DNA of 10,033 nt from an uncultured Blautia sp. (GTDB taxonomy: Bacteria; Bacillota; Clostridia; Lachnospirales; Lachnospiraceae), in contig CAMBYR010000058.1 of NCBI GenBank assembly GCA_945872375.1, positions 1 through 10,033 on the forward strand. The letters run 5' to 3'. The notes beneath the pieces were generated by a model. It was not told the DNA's origin, searched no databases, and worked only from the letters and a program-made list of their open reading frames with translations. Positions 1-4,513 of the stretch are shown piece after piece (positions within the stretch are counted from its first letter, which is position 1; every line of letters begins with the position of its first letter). The translations under genes and the position numbers were made by a program.

Positions 1-16
1 CTTTCCTGTCCCGGGA

Positions 17-40
17 TTTCCATGCATAAATGCATGGAAA
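17..40. repeat. Perfect 24-bp palindrome, operator-like
   Basis: Arms TTTCCATGCAT (17-27) and ATGCATGGAAA (30-40) are exact reverse complements separated by AA. The near-zero spacer makes a stable RNA hairpin awkward, and no T-run follows on either strand, so a binding site for a dimeric helix-turn-helix regulator is more plausible than a terminator. It lies about 70 bases upstream of the proC -35 box and may instead serve a gene to the left of the window. The regulator is unknown. Confidence 0.5.
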
Positions 41-111
41 CACCTCGCAGGATATTGCCTGTGAACAGCAACTACTTTTCAGCCACATGCGAAAACTGCA
101 TGGCAAAAGAA

Positions 112-140
112 TTGATTTTTTCATTTGGCCGTACTATACT
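112..140 (+). promoter_or_regulatory. Sigma-A promoter for proC
   Basis: TTGATT (112-117) and TATACT (135-140) are separated by exactly 17 bases, close to the vegetative consensus. Transcription would begin near 147, giving a leader of roughly 37 bases before the proC start at 184. This promoter lies inside the longer open frame that begins at 22, which argues for the downstream start codon. Confidence 0.8.
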
Positions 141-183
141 TGATGAATACAGGAATATCACAATACGAAAAGAGGCATGTCAA

Positions 184-978
184 ATGAAAATCGGATTTAT
201 TGGCTGCGGAAACATGGGATCTGCCATGATCGGCGGAATATTAAAAAAAGGAATTTACCGGAAAGAAGAAATCATCGTATCCAATCTGACAGAAGAAGGA
301 TCGAGACGAAGCAGAGAAAAGCTGGGGGTAGTAACGACTCTCGATAACCGGGAAGTCGTAAAACAGGCCGGGACAGGGGTGCTGGCGGTAAAACCCCAGT
401 TTTATGAAGAGGTACTGACAGAAATCAGAGACGAGCTTACGGAAGAACATCTGATCATCGGCATTGCACCGGGAAAAACGCTGGCATGGCTGGAAGAAGC
501 CTGCGGCAAACAGCTGAAGATAGTACGCCTGATGCCGAATACACCGGCACAGGTAGGAGAAGGAATGACGGGCGCCTGCTTTAATGCAAAGGTGACAGAA
601 GAAGATCGGGCTGAGATCCGAAAACTCACCGAAAGCTTCGGGCGCATGGAATTTGTGCCGGAGCGCCTGATGGATGCAGTAGGCGCAGTCAGCGGCTGTT
701 CACCTGCCTATGTCTTTATGTTTATTGAGGCCATGGCCGACGGTGCAGTAGCCCTTGGAATGCCGAGAAAGCAGGCATATGCGTTTGCGGCCCAGGCAGT
801 ACTCGGCAGTGCAAAAATGGTTTTGGAAACAGGCATGCATCCGGGAGAACTGAAGGATATGGTCACCTCCCCGGCAGGAACAACGATTGAGGGTGTACGG
901 ACGCTGGAAAAACAGGGATTCCGAAGCGCTGTTTTCGAAGCTTTGATCGCAAGTGCGGAAAAAGGAAAAAAACTCTGA
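184..978 (+). CDS. proC: Pyrroline-5-carboxylate reductase
   Basis: The cytosolic enzyme makes the last step of proline synthesis, reducing 1-pyrroline-5-carboxylate with NAD(P)H. The 264-residue product has the usual family length. It opens with a Rossmann beta strand and the dinucleotide-binding glycines GCGNMG (residues 7-12). VRLMPNTPA (114-122) follows, then the helical dimerisation domain, with the P5C reductase signature region around residues 222-243 (TSPAGTTIEGV). The frame stays open back to 22, but those 54 extra codons cover the promoter and do not resemble the family. ATG 184 has AGAGG (171-175) 8 bases upstream, so it is the likely start. The gene stands alone and faces the CYTH gene convergently. 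Family identity is near certain. The cofactor preference and the cell's real proline route are not visible here. Confidence 0.96.
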   Translation: MKIGFIGCGNMGSAMIGGILKKGIYRKEEIIVSNLTEEGSRRSREKLGVVTTLDNREVVKQAGTGVLAVKPQFYEEVLTEIRDELTEEHLIIGIAPGKTLAWLEEACGKQLKIVRLMPNTPAQVGEGMTGACFNAKVTEEDRAEIRKLTESFGRMEFVPERLMDAVGAVSGCSPAYVFMFIEAMADGAVALGMPRKQAYAFAAQAVLGSAKMVLETGMHPGELKDMVTSPAGTTIEGVRTLEKQGFRSAVFEALIASAEKGKKL

Positions 979-998
979 TAAAAAGGTTTAAGAGGAAG

Positions 999-1045
999 AA
1001 AAAAGGGACTGCATACCGGCCGTTTCAGCCGGTATATGCGGTCCC
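999..1045 (-). terminator. Terminator of the CYTH gene, perhaps bidirectional
   Basis: GGGACTGCATACCGGC (1005-1020) pairs with the segment 1028-1045 around a 7-base loop, with one imperfect pair and a 2-base bulge. Read on the minus strand, the hairpin is followed by TTTTTT (1004-999) and then a pyrimidine-rich run, a classical intrinsic terminator. On the plus strand only TTTGCTC follows, so termination of proC here would be weaker. The upstream arm on the minus strand is coding sequence, and the CYTH stop codon (1025-1027) sits in the loop. Confidence 0.8.
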
Positions 1046-1486
1046 TTTGCTCATGTTGCTGTTGTGATAACGGGGCGAATAGGTGACATCCTCCAGAAAC
1101 CATGCGGGCGGCTGGTAGGAATGCGCCTCTTCTTCCGAAGAAAATTCCACTTCGGCCAGAAGAAGCCCTTCATATTCACCGTGAAAAATATCCAGTTCAA
1201 TGGTGAGCCCCTCTTTTTCCGGAATCAGATATCGCGTTTTGGAAATGACGATTCCGTCTGCCTTGGGACGAAGATGCTCATAGGCTTCTCTGGTAAGAGG
1301 AAGATTATATTCCTCTCTGGCAAGTAGTCCGGCGGATTTATAGGTCAGATAGTATTCTTCATCCTGGCGCCGGATACGGACCACAGGAGAAGTACAGAGA
1401 TACCCCTGTTCGATCTCGTGAAACGGATAAGATGATAAAGAAGGAATCTCCTCTTTTTTTACAAGAAATTTGCGTTCGATTTCCAT
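1025..1486 (-). CDS. CYTH domain protein (triphosphate tunnel metalloenzyme)
   Basis: This 153-residue protein is a single CYTH domain, the fold of class IV adenylate cyclases, thiamine triphosphatases and bacterial tripolyphosphatases. The N-terminal hallmark ExExK is present as EIERKF (residues 2-7). Further charged tunnel residues are visible: R37 and R39, K50, K83 and R85, E97 and D99 (ELDIF), and E112 and E114 (AEVEF). These would bind a triphosphate and divalent metals. No CHAD or other domain is attached. By analogy with single-domain clostridial relatives an inorganic triphosphatase activity is plausible, but the substrate cannot be read from sequence. AAAGGAG lies 7 bases upstream of the ATG at 1486. 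The last residues (about 147-153, KGTAYTG) extend past the usual conserved end and are encoded by the terminator stem. Confidence 0.88.
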   Translation of the reverse strand: MEIERKFLVKKEEIPSLSSYPFHEIEQGYLCTSPVVRIRRQDEEYYLTYKSAGLLAREEYNLPLTREAYEHLRPKADGIVISKTRYLIPEKEGLTIELDIFHGEYEGLLLAEVEFSSEEEAHSYQPPAWFLEDVTYSPRYHNSNMSKGTAYTG

Positions 1487-1501
1487 GTGCAGTCTCCTTT
1501 C

Positions 1502-1518
1502 AGGAAAAATTTTTTCCT
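1502..1518. repeat. A/T-rich inverted repeat in the divergent gap
   Basis: AGGAAAAA (1502-1509) and TTTTTCCT (1511-1518) are exact reverse complements around one base. The site lies just upstream of the CYTH ribosome binding site and downstream of its probable transcription start. It could be an operator or simply a by-product of A/T-rich leader sequence. No terminator role is evident. Confidence 0.3.
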
Positions 1519-1524
1519 TATTTA

Positions 1525-1553
1525 AGTATACCTAATTTCTTGTAAAAAGGGAA
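1525..1553 (-). promoter_or_regulatory. Probable promoter for the CYTH gene
   Basis: On the minus strand TATACT (1530-1525) is a good -10 box. The hexamer 17 bases upstream, TTCCCT (1553-1548), is a poor -35 match, so the promoter may be weak or need an activator. It overlaps the DJ-1-family promoter that reads the other way. Confidence 0.5.
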
Positions 1554-1568
1554 GTCTGATGGTACAAT
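1540..1568 (+). promoter_or_regulatory. Extended -10 promoter for the DJ-1-family gene
   Basis: TTGTAA (1540-1545) and TACAAT (1563-1568) are 17 bases apart, and TGG directly before the -10 supplies the extended -10 TGn element. The expected start near 1575 gives a short leader of about 22 bases carrying the ribosome binding site. Confidence 0.75.
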
Positions 1569-1596
1569 AGGTGCAAAAACCAGGGAGGAATGAAAA

Positions 1597-2148
1597 ATGA
1601 GTAAAGTATATATTTTTCTTGCAGACGGATTTGAAGATATTGAAGGCCTTACTGTTGTGGATCTGATGCGGAGAGCCGGAATCGAGATCTCCACAGTGTC
1701 CATCAAGGATACGAAAGAAATCGACACATCTCATGGAATCCATCTTTTCGCAGACTGTCTGTTCAGTGAAACGGACTTTTCCGATGCGGATATGCTGGTG
1801 CTTCCCGGGGGAATGCCCGGAACAAAATATCTGGGGGCATATCAGCCGCTTAGAGATCTTCTGAAAGAGTTTTATGGAAAAGGCGGAAAAATCGCAGCCA
1901 TCTGTGCTGCTCCCAGTGTATTTGCAGACCTTGGTTTTCTCCACGGCAGAAAAGCAACCTCTTATCCTTCCTTTATGGATAAGCTTACCGGAGCACAGAC
2001 GACAGAGGATCCGGTGGTTGTGGATGGAAATGTGACTACCAGCCGGGGTCTGGGAACCGCTGTTGATTTTGCGCTTTCGCTGATCGGGCAGCTTTCCGGA
2101 CGGGAAAAAGCAGAGGAAATTGCGGAATCTGTGGTTTATCGTCGATAA
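1597..2148 (+). CDS. DJ-1/PfpI family protein (ThiJ/YajL-like)
   Basis: A 183-residue cytosolic protein of the DJ-1/ThiJ/PfpI superfamily, full length for the single-domain type. The family carries a reactive cysteine on a nucleophile elbow and is linked to glyoxalase III or deglycase activity and oxidative-stress defence. Annotation as a thiamine-synthesis enzyme (ThiJ) is historical. Visible landmarks are the early acidic loop DGFEDIE with E16 in the position of the conserved glutamate, LPGGMPG (69-75), AAICAAP with C103 as the likely nucleophile, and TSRGLGTAVDFAL (148-160), very like human DJ-1. Around residues 121-124 the sequence reads TSYP, so the histidine near the cysteine in human DJ-1 appears to be tyrosine. 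GGGAGG sits 8 bases before the start. Family is secure; substrate is unknown. Confidence 0.92.
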   Translation: MSKVYIFLADGFEDIEGLTVVDLMRRAGIEISTVSIKDTKEIDTSHGIHLFADCLFSETDFSDADMLVLPGGMPGTKYLGAYQPLRDLLKEFYGKGGKIAAICAAPSVFADLGFLHGRKATSYPSFMDKLTGAQTTEDPVVVDGNVTTSRGLGTAVDFALSLIGQLSGREKAEEIAESVVYRR

Positions 2149-2192
2149 AATTTTACAATGGATGGGTAATGCTGAAGAAAATATGGGCAGGA

Positions 2193-2215
2193 ACGGGAAA
2201 ATCGTGATTTCCCGT
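2193..2215. repeat. 8-bp inverted repeat between the DJ-1 gene and tig
   Basis: ACGGGAAA (2193-2200) and TTTCCCGT (2208-2215) are exact reverse complements around a 7-base spacer. No T-run follows directly: the next bases are GAAAAAA, and T6 comes 14 bases later at 2230-2235. It is therefore a poor intrinsic terminator for the DJ-1-family gene, although it is the only candidate in this gap. Its position, ending about 10 bases before the tig -35 region, also suits an operator. Confidence 0.4.
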
Positions 2216-2224
2216 GAAAAAATA

Positions 2225-2254
2225 CTGGCTTTTTTGAATTTGTTGTGCTATACT
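2225..2254 (+). promoter_or_regulatory. Extended -10 promoter for tig and possibly the cluster
   Basis: TATACT (2249-2254) is preceded directly by TGC, forming an extended -10 element. The -35 region is weak: CTGGCT (2225-2230) at 18-base spacing matches consensus at three of six positions. A/T-rich DNA lies upstream. Transcription from about 2261 would give a leader of about 120 bases before tig. No other convincing promoter was seen between here and the window end. Confidence 0.6.
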
Positions 2255-2285
2255 TCCATAATGACTGTAACTGTATCACTTTTTC

Positions 2286-2324
2286 CAGGCGATACGGAAT
2301 GCCTGATGAATTACGGGACAGGCA
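2286..2324 (+). other. Possible alternative pairings in the tig leader
   Basis: GCCTG (2301-2305) can pair either with CAGGC upstream (2286-2290) or with CAGGC downstream (2319-2323; six pairs if T2300 and A2324 join). The two short stems exclude each other. The stems are small, so this may be chance, and no known riboswitch class is recognised. Confidence 0.25.
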
Positions 2325-2365
2325 AAAGATAAATATTTTATGATAGAGAAGAATAACCTGATTTT

Positions 2366-2373
2366 TAAGGAGG
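2366..2373 (+). promoter_or_regulatory. Ribosome binding site that decides the tig start
   Basis: TAAGGAGG is a near-perfect Shine-Dalgarno sequence. Two ATG codons follow: 2377, only 3 bases away and out of frame with tig, and 2384, 10 bases after the AGGAGG and in frame. The first is too close for normal initiation and would give only 23 codons, so 2384 is the start. Confidence 0.8.
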
Positions 2374-2383
2374 AACATGAAAC

Positions 2384-3670
2384 ATGAGTTTACAGGTGGA
2401 AAAACTGGAAAAGAACATGGCGAAACTGACGATCGAAGTTTCCGCTGAAGATCTTGACAAGGCTATGCAGGCTGCATACCAGAAATCCAAAGGAAAAATT
2501 TCTATTCCCGGATTCCGTAAAGGCAAAGCACCGAGAAAGATGATCGAGCAGATGTATGGCAAGGGAATTTTTATGGAAGATGCAGCAAATGCTCTGATTC
2601 CGGAACATTACGGCAAAGCACTGGAGGAATGCGATCTGGAAATCGTTTCCCAGCCGGAAATCGATGTTGTTCAGGCTGAGCCTGGAAAAGCATTCATCTT
2701 TACAGCAGAAGTGGCAGTAAAACCTGAGGTTACTCTTGGCGAATACAAAGGACTGGAAGTACCGAAGACAGAAATCGCTGTTACGGAAGAAGAAGTAGAT
2801 GCAGAAATCAAAAAAGAGCAGGAAAAGAATTCCAGAACAGTAACTGTTGAAGATCGTGCAGCAGAAAACGGAGATATCACCACCATCGATTTCGAAGGAT
2901 TTGTAGACGGTGTTGCATTTGAAGGCGGAAAAGGCACAGATTATCCTCTGACTCTTGGTTCCGGTTCCTTTATTCCGGGATTCGAAGATCAGATCGTCGG
3001 AGCAAAGACAGGCGATCACGTAGAAGTGAATGTTACATTCCCGGAAGAATATCAGGCAGAAGAGCTTGCAGGAAAAGCAGCTGTATTCCAGTGCGATGTA
3101 AAGAAGATCGAAACAAAAGAGCTTCCTGAGCTGGATGACGATTTTGCACAGGATGTATCTGAGTTTGATACCTTTGTAGAGTATAAGGACAGCGTAAAGA
3201 AAAATCTGGAAGAAAAGAAGGCAAAAGATGCTGAGCGTGCAAAAGAAGACGCAGCAGTTGAGAAAGCTGTAGAAAATGCACAGATGGATATTCCGGATGC
3301 TATGGTAAATACACAGGCTCGTCAGATGGTGGATGACTTTGCAAGAAGAATGCAGCAGCAGGGTCTGAGCATGGATCAGTACTGCCAGTACACAGGACTG
3401 ACCATTGACAAGCTTATTGAAGACAGCAAGCCGCAGGCACTGAAGAGAATCCAGACCAGACTGGTTCTGGAAAAGGTTGCTGAAGTGGAAGACATTCAGC
3501 CTACAGATGAAGAGGTAGATGCTGAGATCGCTAAAATGGCGGAAGCATACAAGATGGAAGCAGACAAGATCAAAGAACTTCTTGGTGAAGCAGAGCTTGG
3601 CCAGATGAAGAAAGACCTTGCTGTTCAGAAAGCCGTTACTATGATGGCTGAGACTGCAAAAGAAGTCTGA
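2384..3670 (+). CDS. tig: Trigger factor, ribosome-bound chaperone
   Basis: Trigger factor docks at the ribosomal exit tunnel through protein uL23, shelters emerging chains and has peptidyl-prolyl isomerase activity. At 428 residues it matches the family length of about 430. The N-terminal ribosome-binding domain carries the signature GFRKGKAP (43-50), with F44-R45-K46 at the docking loop. The FKBP-type isomerase domain spans about 160-245, with DFEGFVDG (169-176) and GSGSFIPGFE (192-201). The C-terminal helical cradle occupies both the 115-155 linker and about 250-428. It is rich in Glu, Lys and Ala, as expected for this soluble, abundant protein. The gene opens the folding and proteolysis cluster behind an extended -10 promoter, and a strong hairpin lies just after it. 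A 12-bp palindrome, CTGATTAATCAG (3667-3678), straddles its stop codon. Confidence 0.98.
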   Translation: MSLQVEKLEKNMAKLTIEVSAEDLDKAMQAAYQKSKGKISIPGFRKGKAPRKMIEQMYGKGIFMEDAANALIPEHYGKALEECDLEIVSQPEIDVVQAEPGKAFIFTAEVAVKPEVTLGEYKGLEVPKTEIAVTEEEVDAEIKKEQEKNSRTVTVEDRAAENGDITTIDFEGFVDGVAFEGGKGTDYPLTLGSGSFIPGFEDQIVGAKTGDHVEVNVTFPEEYQAEELAGKAAVFQCDVKKIETKELPELDDDFAQDVSEFDTFVEYKDSVKKNLEEKKAKDAERAKEDAAVEKAVENAQMDIPDAMVNTQARQMVDDFARRMQQQGLSMDQYCQYTGLTIDKLIEDSKPQALKRIQTRLVLEKVAEVEDIQPTDEEVDAEIAKMAEAYKMEADKIKELLGEAELGQMKKDLAVQKAVTMMAETAKEV

Positions 3671-3701
3671 TTAATCAGTACAGATTAATATGCAGATACT
3701 G

Positions 3702-3731
3702 CAGGCCGGATCTGCGGATCCGGCCTGTTTT
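3702..3731 (+). terminator. Intrinsic terminator or attenuator after tig
   Basis: CAGGCCGGATC (3702-3712) and GATCCGGCCTG (3717-3727) form a perfect 11-bp stem closed by the loop TGCG, which fits the extra-stable UNCG tetraloop class with a C-G closing pair. Only TTTT (3728-3731) follows, so release may be partial. That would let tig be transcribed in excess while still feeding clpP, for which I see no separate promoter. Confidence 0.85.
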
Positions 3732-3778
3732 CAGGAAGTTTATCCTGCTGCTTTTTTCGGGTTTCCAAAGCGGCAGGA
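3732..3778 (+). other. Stem-loop in the clpP leader with a competing arm
   Basis: TCCTGCTGCTTT (3743-3754) pairs with AAAGCGGCAGGA (3767-3778) over 12 positions, one of them a U-G wobble, around a 12-base loop. The same TCCTG can instead pair with CAGGA at 3732-3736. No T-run follows, so it is not a terminator. It ends 8 bases before the clpP Shine-Dalgarno TGGAGG (3787-3792) and could affect translation or serve as an RNA-processing site. Confidence 0.45.
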
Positions 3779-3799
3779 CCAGCGAATGGAGGCAAAAAT

Positions 3800-4381
3800 A
3801 TGAGTTTGGTACCTTATGTCATTGAACAGACCAGCAGGGGCGAACGGAGCTACGATATCTATTCCCGTCTTCTCAAGGACAGGATCATTTTCCTTGGAGA
3901 AGAGGTAAACGATGTAAGCGCCAGCATTATTGTGGCACAGCTCCTTTTCCTGGAAGCAGAAGATCCCGGCAAGGATATTCAGCTTTATATCAACAGCCCG
4001 GGCGGATCCGTGACAGCAGGCATGGCAATCTATGATACCATGAAATACATTAAGTGCGATGTTTCTACCATCTGTCTTGGTATGGCAGCCAGCATGGGTG
4101 CATTTCTTCTGGCCGGCGGTACAAAAGGAAAGAGATTTGCCCTTCCCCATTCTACAATCATGATTCACCAGCCATCCGGCGGTGCGCAGGGACAGGCAAC
4201 GGAAATTCAGATCGTGGCAGATCATATTGCTCAGACCAAGAGAACGCTGAACGAGATTCTTGCTGAGAATACCGGTCAGCCGTATGAGGTTGTAGAAAAG
4301 GATACCGACAGGGACAACTATATGACTGCAGAAGAAGCGAAGGCTTATGGTTTGATCGACGGTGTTGTCATGCATAAATAA
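3800..4381 (+). CDS. clpP: ATP-dependent Clp protease proteolytic subunit
   Basis: ClpP forms the double-heptamer barrel that degrades proteins threaded in by AAA+ unfoldases such as ClpX, encoded next door. The 193-residue length is standard. The serine-protease triad is intact at canonical positions: S98 in GMAASMG, H123 in MIHQPSGG and D172 in DTDRDNYM. NSPGGSVTAG (65-74) supplies the oxyanion-hole glycines. The N-terminus SLVPYVIEQTSRGERSYDIYSRLL is the typical axial-loop region with little or no propeptide. TGGAGG lies 7 bases before the ATG. No CtsR-type tandem GGTCAAA heptads are seen upstream, so heat-shock control by CtsR is not supported here. Transcription probably comes by read-through from tig. 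A terminator-like hairpin lies between clpP and clpX. Confidence 0.98.
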   Translation: MSLVPYVIEQTSRGERSYDIYSRLLKDRIIFLGEEVNDVSASIIVAQLLFLEAEDPGKDIQLYINSPGGSVTAGMAIYDTMKYIKCDVSTICLGMAASMGAFLLAGGTKGKRFALPHSTIMIHQPSGGAQGQATEIQIVADHIAQTKRTLNEILAENTGQPYEVVEKDTDRDNYMTAEEAKAYGLIDGVVMHK

Positions 4382-4391
4382 TGCCAATGAA

Positions 4392-4425
4392 AAGACTCCT
4401 GAAAGCCAGGAGTCTTATCTTGTTT
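4392..4425 (+). terminator. Terminator-like hairpin after clpP
   Basis: AAGACTCCT (4392-4400) and AGGAGTCTT (4408-4416) make a perfect 9-bp stem with loop GAAAGCC, starting 10 bases after the clpP stop. ATCTTGTTT follows, U-rich but interrupted, so termination is probably incomplete and may act as a polarity valve before clpX. Confidence 0.7.
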
Positions 4426-4426
4426 C

Positions 4427-4475
4427 TCAGGAAAGTACTTCATTTTGTTCTAATCAGGGGATGTGCTTTCCTGAT
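4427..4475 (+). other. Mutually exclusive pairings in the clpX leader
   Basis: TCAGGAAAG (4427-4435) is an exact complement of CTTTCCTGA (4466-4474). The overlapping TTTCCTGAT (4467-4475) can instead fold with ATCAGGGGA (4453-4461) as a 9-bp hairpin with two G-U pairs and a 5-base loop. The two structures cannot coexist. No known riboswitch or leader family is recognised, and function is inferred only from pairing. Confidence 0.35.
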
Positions 4476-4496
4476 AAGCAAAACACTTTGTTCTAA
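4444..4496. repeat. Two copies of TTTGTTCTAA upstream of clpX
   Basis: An exact 10-base direct repeat occurs at 4444-4453 and 4487-4496, 43 bases apart. The second copy ends just before the clpX ribosome binding site. Four helical turns of spacing would suit a regulator bound to one DNA face, but the A/T-rich motif may be coincidental. Confidence 0.35.
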
Positions 4497-4513
4497 AGAA
4501 AGGAAAAGAATCT

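Noticed and set aside
22..183. 54-codon N-terminal extension of proC from ATG 22
   Set aside because: It spans a near-consensus promoter and the palindrome, has no family resemblance, and ATG 184 has a good ribosome binding site and begins exactly at the Rossmann strand.
2120..2332. 70-codon plus-strand frame between the DJ-1-family gene and tig
   Set aside because: It overlaps the DJ-1 gene end, runs through the tig promoter, and has no ribosome binding site or family resemblance.
2377..2448. 23-codon frame from the ATG just after the tig Shine-Dalgarno
   Set aside because: Only 3 bases separate it from the Shine-Dalgarno and it overlaps the tig start out of frame. It looks like a chance ATG.
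3671..3799. CtsR or CIRCE heat-shock operator upstream of clpP
   Set aside because: No tandem GGTCAAA heptads and no TTAGCACTC-N9-GAGTGCTAA type repeat could be found by eye in this gap or the other leaders.
3740..4387. 215-codon frame on the minus strand opposite clpP
   Set aside because: It mirrors the clpP codons, has no ribosome binding site or recognised domain, and clpP is beyond doubt.
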